In this document: positions 45,227-55,444 of the stretch, piece by piece | Layout: every line of letters starts with the position of its first letter | Position numbering within the stretch: the first letter of the stretch is position 1 | DNA from: Apoda limacodes | Taxonomy: Eukaryota > Arthropoda > Insecta > Lepidoptera > Limacodidae | Assembly: GCA_946406115.1 (NCBI GenBank) | Contig: OX291545.1 | Span: 1,612,001 to 1,676,000 of the forward strand | Length of the DNA stretch: 64,000 bases | Direction: 5' to 3' | Notes under the pieces: generated by a model | What the model was told of the DNA's origin: nothing | Database searches by the model: none | What the model saw: the letters and a program-made list of their open reading frames with translations, nothing else | Program-made: the position numbers and the translations under genes

Positions 45227-45775
45227 GTTATAAGTTTGACTGCTATGTGTGTGTGTGTGTCTGTCTGTTGCATCGTAGCTCTTAAACAGGTAAACCGATT
45301 TGAGTGCGGTTTTTTTTTTATATGAAGGCAGGTTTTCTAGCTGTGGTTTTAAGATGATTTATCGAAATCGGTTCAGCCGTTTCGAGGTTACTAGCTTTTT
45401 TTGTTAGCTGCGGTAGGGATCCTAGACAATTTGGATATTTACTTCACTTTTAAACATATGTTTGACCTAAAATACGAAACACCCATGTATTGCTACATAA
45501 CTATGCAAGATTATGGAATTCTTGGTCTGATGCTGCAGGAGAATATCCAGTAAATTCTTGAATAATTAGTACCAGATATGTCGTGTTTGGATTAGTTTTG
45601 TGTTTTATATTTTACCCCCGACGCAAAAAGAGGGGTGTTATAAGTTTGATCGCTATTTGTGTGTTTGTCTTTAACTGGAGCCGTAGCTTTTAAACGGGTA
45701 AACCGATTTAGATGAGTTTTTTAACTCCCGATGCAAAGAGGAGTGTTATAAGTTTAACGTGTGTGTCTTTTAAGT
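45227..45775 (+). repeat. Family K repeats, three copies
   Basis: Copies at about 45227-45415, 45612-45720 and 45724-45775 share GTTATAAGTTTGA, a TGTGTGTCTGTCTGT-like run, GTAGCT-TTAAAC-GGTAAACC and GATTT. The first is longest and ends ATCGAAATCGGTTCAGCCG. The second and third begin with CCCCCGACGCAAAAAGAGG or CTCCCGATGCAAAGAGGAG. They are in one orientation and closely spaced. Confidence 0.7.
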
Positions 45776-47769
45776 ATTTACATAAACTTGGAGACGGAGC
45801 GTTGTTCGTATCGTGTCTAGTAATAAGTACTTTCAAAAATCTGAAATAAAAATTAAAAAAAAAAACTTCTAAAAATAGGCAAATAAATAGAATGCAATGG
45901 TGGCAAACGATGAGCTCATGCTTTAGCCAGGACATCCACCACACTGGTACACCCTTAAAAAAAAAAATAGCAGATATGTCGTGCTTGGATTCGTTTTTTA
46001 TCAGTTTTTAATTTTCTTAACGGTACGATGGTGGCTGTACGATAACGTAAGCTCGGAGGCATATAATAGATTTAACTACACTTATCATAACTTCTTCTGT
46101 AAATAAGTTTAAAAAATTAAAATAAAAATTAAATTAAAAATTAGAAAAAGCCCAACGCAAAATAGAAAAGCAACCATTTAAAATGTCAAAAATAATACGT
46201 ACCGTTGAGCCATCAAATTAGTATGAATAATATATATTTATATTTATTTTAATCATAGAAATTGATGAATGGCACAATAAGGTTTGCTCGTTGAAATGGT
46301 AATGTTGCGGCGCGCGCGTCGCGGTATCGCTATGATGATATGAAAGCAATAACGAAATACCTACAAGAGGGAGATTTCCAACTCAAAGTGCTCCCAGACT
46401 AACACTCAATGTCACTACTTCAAATATACTTAGTATCAAAGAAAGTTGGTCGGAAATACTAATAAATTAATAGATAGTCAATTGTATGGAGGGTCTGACT
46501 TACTTAAGCGGTACATATCTTATCGTGCGGCAAAAATAGAATCCTTGTAGTTTCGTTTTATCGTCCGTATGTCACAAGCCTTATAATGCCGTTATTTTAG
46601 GGAACCCTGACTGAATTGTGTTAAATGCACTTAATTTATTAATTTAATATTGATTTTTATTTATTGCTTTTAAACACGTTATAAATACAAATATTTAAAA
46701 TATTTAGGAGTACTAGAATTGAAACATGTCAAAAACATGTTATTATCTTACTGTGACTCCAGATTTACAGCCTCAGATTAGGTACCTGATAATTCTGGGC
46801 AAATAGGAGAAGAAGGACCATAAAATAATTTAAATCTTACTTCTGATCAGAGTTATATTCCTTTGAATTTTTTTTTGGGTTACGTAGTAAAGCAACAAGT
46901 TTCAGCAGTTTAGCAAAAAAATCAAAAACTTAGAGATTTCAAACATAAAATATTGTGTAACAGTTTAACTAAGTTACTACGGACGTCTACTTCATAAAAT
47001 CCCGCTCAAATCCCGCAATCCCGGGATATAGGATCTCGCCGCTGACCTGACAAGAAGTTATGGAGCCATTTTTACAATTCGACACAAGCAGCTGCTCGCT
47101 GACTGGAAAAATTGCTAAATTTCTCAATATGGACGTGTTTTGCAGCTGAAAGTGCAGTTTAGTTGAGATAAATGAACTTTGGGTTTAGTAAAGTTTAATG
47201 TTCTCAAAGTGCACTGAAAGCTTTGTTCCGAGTCCTGAGATAAACAAGATGTTACATTCGAGGATAACTTAAAATGTACATAAATTGCTAATTAAAATGT
47301 TTCACATTGTTTTCAAAAGTAATAGCAGATAGCTAATTTTCCTAGTATATGAATAATCAGCCTTATAAACATTCAATTGTTATATCTTTATAATTTATAT
47401 CAATATTTGTTCCTCAATGTTGTGAAATCTTTGTAGGGCGGAAGACCTGGTCTGGCATTAATGCAGTGATATAAAAAAATAATTATTGTCAATTGAACAA
47501 TTTCCATTTTGATACTAGGAAAAAATCGCATCATCTGCTATTACTTTTCAAAACTACGAGGAACTTAAGCGAGAGCGAGCTCGCATCTTTGGCACCAATT
47601 AATGAAATCGCATTGTCATGGCTCTCGGTGTTAATTTTTAACACCACCAGAACAAAAAGCTACGTCCACTGTTGGCCCAGTCCTTAGTATATGGCTATGT
47701 ATTCTTGGTAAATCTTCGACAGTTGTTACCGTGTTTATGTATTAGATAACTAAGGGCAATATACTTATA
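45776..47769. other. No gene seen
   Basis: AT-rich. A very short CpG cluster, GCGGCGCGCGCGTCGCGG, lies near 46309. AGATATGTCGTGCTTGG near 45973 repeats a sequence at about 45573. A weak family H scrap lies near 46595. Nothing codes convincingly. Confidence 0.45.
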
Positions 47770-48110
47770 CTAGCTTTTGCCAGCGGCTTCGCCCGCCCTT
47801 AATTTGGTTATCGGCGTAGGATTCTTACGGCAACTCTTAAATTATAGAAAAAAAACCTACTCACACTTGACGTTCTCTCTCTTTCTCAAAAATAATAAAT
47901 AAATAACTACTAAAACCTACTAAACTAATGGATTTGCCTCCCGAGCATCATACAGACTTTGAACCCCCGTTTAGGGGGTGAGTTTTAGAAAATCCTTTTT
48001 TAGCGCACGCTTTCATCATAATAGCTATATGTGTGCTAAAGTTCAGCTCGATCCGTCCAGTGGTTGAAGCTGTGCGTTGATAGTTCAGTCAGTCAGTTAG
48101 TCAGTAATAG
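47770..48110 (+). repeat. Family G repeat, clear copy
   Basis: The head is exemplary: CTAGCTTTTGCCAGCGGCTT, CGCCCGCCCTTAATTTGG, TTATCGGC-TAGGATTCTTAC. The tail has AAAGTTCAGCTCGATCCGTC and CAGTGGTTGAAGC, followed by a CAGTCAGTCAGTTAGTCAG run. Confidence 0.7.
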
Positions 48111-48599
48111 TTACTTTGGCCTAACGCTAACTTTAACCCCCGACTTTGTCTACGTAGAAAGTGAAAATATTTTTGAATAATACGTACCGCATAAACGCGT
48201 GCGCAGTACTTGATCATTATTTTGCTGTCATGTTATTTTAAAACTGCGATATCTCCTAAGATATTCATTGAAATCGATAACTGTACTTGGCAATTTTGTT
48301 TTTAAATTAAATACTTGTGATGAATAACGTATTTATTTGGATAAGGATTATTATCATGTTTATAAAAACACCTTCGCAAATAATGCATTATTTTAGAACA
48401 AATTTGGTTAGCATAAAAAAAGTTTATAGTGAGCCAACCTTAAAAGATAGAAATATGATGTCGCGGACTTTTTTTAGAACTTTTAAAGGGGAGCAATTCT
48501 GTCATACATGATTTTTGTGAAACTTTAACCGTTTACATTAAAATTAACAGTTAACATGCAGCTGAAGCTCTCAAAAAAAAAAAAAATTTGATACATTCT

Positions 48600-49235
48600 T
48601 CATTGGTGCTCCGCTCCTATTGGTCTGAGCGAAATGATGTATAGCCTATAGCCTTCCTCGATAAATAGTCTATCTAAAACTGAAAGCATTTTTCAAAACG
48701 GACCGGTAGTTACTGAGATTAGCGCGTTAAAGCAAACAAACAAACAAATTTTTTACCTTTATAATATTAGTATAGAAGGAGATTTGCTTATGTTTTTAAA
48801 TGAGTTTAATCTTTTTTGAGTAAAATCGAATTGAGTTTTCAAACATGTGTCAAAATAAAATGTAATTTAAATAATAAACACTAAAGAGTATTGATATCAA
48901 CTTCGAAGCAAATAACTTCCTCCCCCTTTTTAACCTCGTTAGGGGATGAATTTTAATAAAATACGAAACACATCTTTCATCAATTCTGTTAAAAAAGGTT
49001 TATGCAAAATTTGAAGTAGATTGGACCAAGGAATCACGTTGTCCCATACAAAATTTGCCCCCCTTTTTCACTCCCTTAGGGGTAGAATTCCGGAAAAATC
49101 CTTTCTTATCGGATGCCTTCGTCATACAAAGAACACACCCTCCAAGTTTCAGGTCTCTACGATCAGCGGTTTAGGCTGTGCGTTGATCCATCAGTCATTC
49201 AAGACAAAGCATTTTATATGTATAGATTAAGTGCA
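48600..49235 (+). repeat. Two family G-like repeats in tandem
   Basis: The first (48600-48780) has ATGATGTATAGCCTATAGCC, TCGATAAATAGTCTATC and an AAACAAACAAACAAA run ending TATAATATTAGTATAG. The second (48890-49235) has AAATTTGAAGTAGATTGGAC, GGTAGAATTC-GGAAAAATCC and AGTTTCAGGTCTCTACGATC. Both resemble the trace-phenotype tails of family G, but from different subfamilies. Confidence 0.5.
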
Positions 49236-49769
49236 TTTCTAATTATAACAAAGAAATTACATTGACACAAACACTAACTACTTATTGTTATTATACACAA
49301 ACACTAAACCAAATTAATAAAGCCATTTATGTTATTGCGAAGTATTTATTTAAGATTTTTTTGAATTTTGTTGGTAATGAAATGAAAATGACTGAAAAAA
49401 CACTCAATTTTAGAAAAAACAAATAAATAATATTAACTTTAAAAAATAATTAAATACGAAAAATTTGAACTCAAAAACTTAAAAGTCTTCATTGATGTTT
49501 GCTCGACCTACTTACAAGAATTCATAATGAACGTAGTTTGATCGTCCTACGTCTGGGCCGGGATGGGAGATAAACAAACGCATGCTTCTCACTGCGACCA
49601 AGTTTGGGAGAGTTTCAGAGCTATATTTGGCAAGACAAATTCTATGTAAATAAACATGTTTCGCGTACGACATGATGCTTGTACACTGTGTTTAGTTTTT
49701 TACATCATTTACATGTATACCTAGCAGGAATTTGCAATAGCTATTTGTAAAAAGTTAAGTTTGTTTTTT
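49236..49769. other. No gene seen
   Basis: Very AT-rich to 49490, then ordinary sequence. No recognisable content. Confidence 0.45.
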
Positions 49770-49912
49770 TTTATAAATACATAAATGCACCCATGCTCAA
49801 GACAAACAAAAATGTTTATATTATGACATAAATATTTGTCTAATGCGGGAATCGAACCCACACCCTCTGCACAGCAGCTGGCCACACTACCAACTAGGCT
49901 GCGAGGGAGTCA
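49770..49912 (-). mobile_element. tRNA-derived SINE, family F, copy 4
   Basis: The minus-strand head is CTCGCAGCCTAGTTGGTAGT, then GCAGAGGGTGTGGGTTCGAT and TCCCGC. The body has TTTTTGTTTGTCTTGAGCAT. The tail is truncated. Confidence 0.7.
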
Positions 49913-49921
49913 TATAAGTTT

Positions 49922-50527
49922 ACACCCTCTCTTTCCGTGGTCCGGGGGGTGATTTGAAACAACATAAAATGAATTTATTTTGAAAGTATTTTATGCATAG
50001 ATAATATTTTTTTACATTCTGTACATTTTCGTTGGTTCAAAGGTTTGTAGGGGAAAAAAACTCAAGGAAAAATCCATAGAACGAAATGTAAGAATAAATA
50101 TGGTCTGCATTAAAATGTACGGCATCATTTTTTCCTAATTTATTTATCTTAATACAATTTAAAAAAAGGGAAAAATGTAGAAAATTGCTATATTTTATTA
50201 ATCTATGAATATTTGAACTTTTGCAATAATTTGAAAAAATTAGTTTTTGTATTGCTCTATATTTTTTTTAGAATAGATTCTTTTGAACGGCAATACTATA
50301 TAATAATTGTATTTTACAATATCTTGTTAAAAAAAAAAGTTGCCGTACAGAGTCAAATGATTTTTTATAAATCAAGTATACCATGAAATTAAGTTAATTA
50401 TTTATATACATTCAAATGAACAATAATTTTTTGACGGCATTATTTTTAATAACACTTTTGAGTGCTAGTTAATGTTTTGGAACTGAAGCCGCACTTTTTC
50501 AAATCACCTCCCGGACCACGGAAAGCG
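49922..50527. mobile_element. Inverted-repeat element with GGTCCGGG ends
   Basis: TTTCCGTGGTCCGGGGGGTG and TGATTTGAAA at the left pair with TTTCAAATCACCTCCCGGAC and CACGGAAA at the right. The arms are about 36 bp with a few mismatches, enclosing about 530 bp of AT-rich DNA. No transposase is encoded. The ends do not match a transposon family I know, so the class is open. Repeated ACGGCA motifs start inside it. Confidence 0.7.
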
Positions 50528-50835
50528 AGTGGGTTGCAACCCTCGATTTTTTCCCCTTGTCGCATGATTTTTGTACGGCGTTGCGAAATAATGGATTAGA
50601 AGCTGTATTGAAACACTATAAAACTGATGCCGTATAGAATGAACCAAATTTACCCTGGAAATTGTCAGAAAATAAAAAAAAAACCGACTTTGTGGCGCAC
50701 CATTTTTTTACGGCACTGCGCGCTTTCTTATTATTTTTCATGGATCTATCGACGGTAAAAATGCCGTACAAAAATGTATGACCAAAATGTACTCACTCTA
50801 CCTGCACTCAGTTGGACAGCTTACAAGTGACGGCA
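50119..50835. repeat. Cluster of ACGGCA/TGCCGT motifs
   Basis: The hexamer or its reverse complement occurs at 50119, 50287, 50341, 50434, 50628, 50710, 50762 and 50830, with near matches at 50575 (ACGGCG) and 50752 (ACGGTA). Several are extended to GTACGGCA or TGCCGTAC. Both orientations are present and spacing is about 50-190 bases. The cluster starts inside the inverted-repeat element and runs about 310 bases beyond its right arm. Confidence 0.75.
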
Positions 50836-51610
50836 TAGTGCTGAATCTTATTATTTTATGCTCTTATATCGTCCTATATACGTCACCTGGTGCTTCATAT
50901 GACCCATCCATTTTTTGGACATGGGCCTGTAGTATATAAGATCCTACCGTAAAAGTAGACACAATTTACTAAAAGTGATATATTATTTTATCTGCCACAA
51001 ACATATTGTTTTTGCCATACATACAACACTAGCCCCGAGATATAATAATGTTAGTTAATTTAATGCAATACAACGAATAAGTAACACAAACATTATTACC
51101 ATTAAAATCCCTCATAAGATTTTAGTTTAAAATAAGCATTAAAACAATGCAATTACTTTAACCGTGCAATATTCGTACGTAAGAACTTTTAAAAAGCTCT
51201 TTAATTTTATAAAGTGGCAATAATGTCACTTTACGCAAACACCAGGTCGGTGAACACTTTACTGGAGTTTAACCTTTGCGTAAACAAGTTTGGAACCAGG
51301 TTAAGATTTTCTCTGGCATTTCACCGACCATTGAAATGTATTTGTAATTTTTTTAGATCAAGTGGATTTTTTAAGTCGCTGCAACATGGTCAAAGGCCAA
51401 CTTTCACAACCGAGTGAGCGTTGGATTGAAATGCCATCGTAATGCAACTTCGACGGTAAATAATTATTTATCGTGTTAATTAAAGTTCTTTTAACTTTTT
51501 GAACAACTTAAAAGTTATATTCACATTACAGTTGAAATGTCAACGAGTACATTACTTTTAACCGGTACAGATAATGTACAACAATATAACGATTCAAAAA
51601 GAAACTAACT
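50836..51610. other. No gene seen
   Basis: The 67-codon plus frame at 51214-51417 lies in sequence that looks single-copy and less AT-biased, but shows no motif or splice context that I can support. Confidence 0.4.
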
Positions 51611-51710
51611 GCTATAATTGTATCTTTGCAAAAAGCATACAGCACTTCCGTTAACCTTGGATCCTCCAAATGTCCTATCTATACATACCGGTATGTATCT
51701 CTATATACCG

Positions 51711-51940
51711 TCAAAAAGAGCAGTATGTTACCCTCAGGTTCTTCAAATATCCCTATGCAAAAAAAGGAGTATGTTACCCTCAGGTTCTCCAAATATCCCT
51801 ATGCAAAAAGAGCAGTATGTTACCCTCAGGTTCTCCAAATATCCTAATGCAAAAAGAGCAGTATGTTACCCTCAGATTCTCCAAATATCCCTATGCAAGA
51901 AGAGCAGTATGTTACCCTCAGGTACTCCAACTATTCTCTA
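51711..51940 (+). repeat. Minisatellite, five units of 46 bp
   Basis: Units lie at 51711-51756, 51757-51802, 51803-51848, 51849-51894 and 51895-51940. Each reads GCAAAAAGAGCAGTATGTTA, then CCCTCAGGTTCTCC and AAATATCCCTAT. Degenerate partial units occur just before (from about 51628) and after. Because 46 is not a multiple of three and the unit lacks stops on this strand, all three plus frames stay open, giving overlapping frames of 73-117 codons that are not genes. Confidence 0.95.
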
Positions 51941-52069
51941 TATCTCTATATCTACTCTTCAACCATTCTAATGCAAATAATATCACGCTCAGCATGCATG
52001 AATGAGGCCTGTGAAGGTAGGGCAAACAAATCAATACATTTTCGCATTAACGTGTGTTTTTACTACCTT

Positions 52070-52325
52070 ACCGCCACTCCGACTAGATTCGGTTATCAGC
52101 GACGGATTTTTGCACATAATTGTAAGGTAGTCTATTGTAACAAGCTATTGCTGCAGCTATAGAATTTCGTTTATAGTTATTTCTACGGAGACTTTTGAAT
52201 TTTCCGGTAACATGTAGCTCATGTGTTAAGTCGGGGTATTACTCATAGCTAAATCTATTTCAAATTTTAGATAAATCGGTTTAGTTGTTGTTAGCTTAAA
52301 TATAAGTAACAAACACAAACGAAAC
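52070..52325 (+). repeat. Family G repeat
   Basis: The blocks CCACTCCGACTAGATTCGG, TTATCAGCGACGGATTTTTG, ACAAGCTATTGCTGCAGCTA, CGGAGACTTTTGAATTTTCC and AGATAAATCGGTTTAGTTG are in order. Confidence 0.6.
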
Positions 52326-52824
52326 AAAGTGTGTTATTATAACACACATACACTCACAAACGTTCTCATTTATTATATTACTAGAACTAAACTGTGACTA
52401 CGTGCTACAAAGAATTTTGTTTATTTTATAACTTTATAATATTAACAATATAAATACGAATAGCTACATTTGAATGCATGCAATGAAACTGTAGTAGGTG
52501 CTAAAATTTGACTATCAATAGAACAAGTCTATTGCTGCGGAGTTCCGACTTCCTGGATCCTACAGTCGCGAGATCGTAGACAGAACAATGAGAACTTCTG
52601 CGACGAACTAATAAGCGGAACTCTGTCTTTGTATCAACTGCACACAATTATAAGTACGAATTCTACAAGTACAAGTAACTGATTTTCACCTGAAACTAGT
52701 AGATTTTAAATTAATTAGCAATGATACCTAAAGGATTTTGGTTTTGGAAGCCGTTGATGCAGTTGTAAGGATTTGCCTCATTTTAAGGCAAAGAATTTGC
52801 ATCTTTATCCAAATGTGGTTATTT
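52326..52824. other. No gene seen
   Basis: A GC-richer stretch at 52530-52630 (TCCGACTTCCTGGATCC) is unassigned. The rest is AT-rich. Confidence 0.4.
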
Positions 52825-53083
52825 TTAGGGTTCTGTACCCAAATGGTAAAAAATGGGACCCTATTACTAAGACTCCGCTGTCCGTACGTCTGTCACCAGG
52901 CTGTATCTCATTAGCCGTGATGTATTTCTCTTGCCGCTTTAACAACAAATACTATAAAATGGAATAAAATAAATATTTAAGGGGGCTCCCATACAACAAA
53001 TGTGATTTTTTGCCGTTTTTATAGATAATCGTACGGAACCCTTCGTGCGCGAGTTCGACTCGTACTTGGACGGTTTTTGTGAT
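52825..53083 (+). repeat. Family H repeat, complete short form
   Basis: The head is AGGGTTCTGTACCCAAATGG, then CCCTATTACTAAGACTCCGC and TGTCACCAGGCTGTATCTC. The middle has AAATATTTAAGGGGGCTCCC and AACAAATGTGATTTTTTGCC. The tail is ACGGAACCCTTCGTGCGCGA, GTTCGACTCGTACTTGGACG. The 64-codon plus frame at 52773-52967 falls inside it and is not a gene. The head-to-tail order makes it the best reference copy of the short form in the window. Confidence 0.8.
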
Positions 53084-53499
53084 ATATCGTTGTTCTTCCA
53101 CTAGTCACCCAGACACTGATTTAATATACCTAACCCAGGATATGACGATACCGAGTATAATTAGCCTGGAAGACACAGTAAAGTAAACAGGTGATATTTA
53201 TTTGATCCTTATTACTAAATTACTTTCTCCTAACTTTAAAAAATTTAAAAGCTTCAATTAGAATGTATTTATGAGTATATTGTCCTTTTCTTTGAGTTGC
53301 TGGCAATGCCCTTTACTATATAAATAGTCGTTATGTTTTACCAAGAAAAAAAACATAAATAAATTTAAGAAAATGTTTATAAGCATATTATAGCATATTA
53401 TATTATACACTGGTATATTTTGAGACTTCGGCGGCGTAGACTTTTGAAAAAAAAAAAGGTTCTAACTGATTAAATTATGGTTTTCCATACAAATATATC

Positions 53500-53600
53500 G
53501 GAAGCCTCATACAAACTTCCAACCCTCATTTTACAAAATCCTTTTTTATTGGAGCCCTACGTCATGCCAAATTTCTAGTTTGTAGACCCAGCGGTAAGTC
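53500..53600 (+). repeat. Family G-like tail fragment
   Basis: TACAAACTTCCAACCCTCAT, ACAAAATCCTTTTTTATTGG and AGTTTGTAGACCCAGCGG resemble the tail of the copy near 49000-49200. Confidence 0.45.
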
Positions 53601-55009
53601 AATTTAGTTTCTTATTTTATATAAACAGATTTATAACTATAAAAACGAAAATATAATTAAGAAAAATGTGAATTATTGTATTGTATTATAAACTCTTAAC
53701 TTCCAAAAAAGAATATAAATAGTGACGTAGTACCTACACATTAAAGTATTAGACTCTCAGAGTCCAAAAAACCTTGTTAAAAAACAATTTGAATTCCTTT
53801 TGAAATTCATTCTGCGGTATAATTCATATCCTGTGCTAAATAAACAGTAATGAAATGCTCTAATCGAATCGTGATTCAATTCGATTAAAAATCAATTATG
53901 ACAAACATCGGAGGCTAGGGAGCACCCTCGATGAGAATTGATGGAATAATATCGAGTGCGATGAGTGGAATCGAGTGCTTTTGCATCTTTATTTATGGAT
54001 AGGTATTCAATTATAGTGCAGTCAGTAGAAAATTTTATTTTTATTTTATAATCGTTTGTTTTTAATTATAAAGTTTTACCCCGGCTTCACACTTATATTA
54101 TATTTATGTATTTCTATGTATTTTATCATATATGTATATGTAATTTATTAATAAATATACATTAATAATTGACATGTATAATACTTTGCTGTGCATGCAA
54201 TTCACCACCTACCAAGCACGAAAGTTATTTATTCTCTGTAAGAACAGTGTTGTCAGGAAGAAATCGCTAAACAGCTATAAGACCTTCTAAATTGTAACCT
54301 AGTTTAAATATTCACTTTTGTTAATTAATGGTGATCAACTAAGAGTTATCTATATATACCGTCTCAATGTAAAATTAGCTTTTTTAAATTAAATATAATA
54401 AAAAAAAAAACTAATAATGACGACCTTTCAAAGCAAAATTTATCTTGATACTCAGAAAATACACTTGAAAACTGCTTTTATCGGAACGTATACTACTTAA
54501 CGTACTCTGTACAAAACGTAACCACATCCCGCAGGGTTATACCATATATTTCGTCGCACATAACCAGGATTTCAGCGCACATTTCCGCTAAAAGACTTGC
54601 TTGAATTCTGCAGCGACGCTCGTGTGTCGGCCATTAAAATTCGAAACCAGCTATATTTTCATTTAGTGGCAGCGCAATGTAGTGAAACTTTAATGAGATG
54701 CAGAGACATTTTAGAGTTTATTTCTTTTTAATATCTTACTACTTATAAAGGCTTCTCTTCGTATTACATAAACATAATACATATTTATTCTAAATCAAGA
54801 ATATTTTTAGTTAAACTGTTACATTAAGCTCTATGAAAATATGTCATGATTAAATAATAAATTATACGATCCTTTTTTATTTGATACTATAAAAACCATG
54901 AAACAGTACAAAAATGATCTTAGGAAAAATCTAGAAAACCCCTTTCACAAAGCTGTGCTTCTTCTACGCATATAAAACATTATGTCTTCAACATATAGTG
55001 CAACAAACT
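53601..55009. other. No gene seen
   Basis: AT-rich. A small TAATCGAAT/ATTCGATTA hairpin lies at 53861-53887. A GC-richer and apparently single-copy stretch lies at 54520-54710. No exon was recognised. Confidence 0.45.
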
Positions 55010-55130
55010 TCTCTGACCCGGCGGTCAAAAATTAAAACTACAGTCTCCATATTAAAATGGTGTGAACTTACAACGACACTAGCGACCAAACACAAAAGGT
55101 CAAAAAATTTGGTTGCACAGTATGTAAATA
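55010..55130 (+). repeat. Dispersed repeat, family L, copy 2
   Basis: ACCCGGCGGTCAAAAATTAA, ACTACAGTCTCC, AAAATGGTGTGAAC, GCGACCAAACACAAAAGGTC and TTGCACAGTA match the copy at 44420-44535 in order and orientation. It lies about 250 bases upstream of the Kunitz start codon, so it sits in or near that promoter region. Confidence 0.7.
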
Positions 55131-55383
55131 TATTTGCAGGTGTAATGCTATTTTATAAATAACTTTGTCACTAAGTTCCATACAAAATCTTTTCATTGTT
55201 ACAAGATTTGATATTTTGCTTACATAAAAAAAAAAACATTAAAAACCAGTAATTATTATAATTTTACGATACAAACACAACACTAATTCGCACTAATCTT
55301 AATTAAAATTACAGCTGTATAATTTTAATTTGTTTTTAATCGAAATTATTTCTATTTCGTGGAGGCGGGTAATTGATACAGAC

Positions 55384-55444
55384 ATGTTACGTACTGTTTC
55401 TACTTATTTCATTTTATTGGCTGCATCGCATGTCATTGATGCAG
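55384..55444 (+). CDS. Kunitz-domain secreted protein, exon 1 (signal peptide)
   Basis: The exon runs from ATG at 55384 to the donor at 55445 (G|GTAAG) and encodes 20 residues plus one base of codon 21. MLRTVST is followed by the hydrophobic core YFILLAA and SHVIDA, a textbook secretory signal peptide with likely cleavage after the final Ala. The intron is phase 1: the last exon base G joins TT at 58505-58506 to make Val21, in perfect frame with exon 2. The ATG is the first in a short leader. A TATAAT-like sequence lies about 65 bases upstream (near 55317), but its role is uncertain. Placing signal peptide and domain on separate exons with phase-1 joins is usual for secreted Kunitz proteins. 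The exon is too short to stand on its own; confidence comes from the fit with exon 2. Confidence 0.8.

Noticed and set aside
51711..51940. CRISPR array
   Set aside because: The 46-bp units are contiguous, with no unique spacers, and the sequence is eukaryotic.
51618..52005. Overlapping frames of 73-117 codons as repeat-protein genes
   Set aside because: They arise from a 46-bp minisatellite without stops, which opens all three frames equally. No promoter or splice context was seen.
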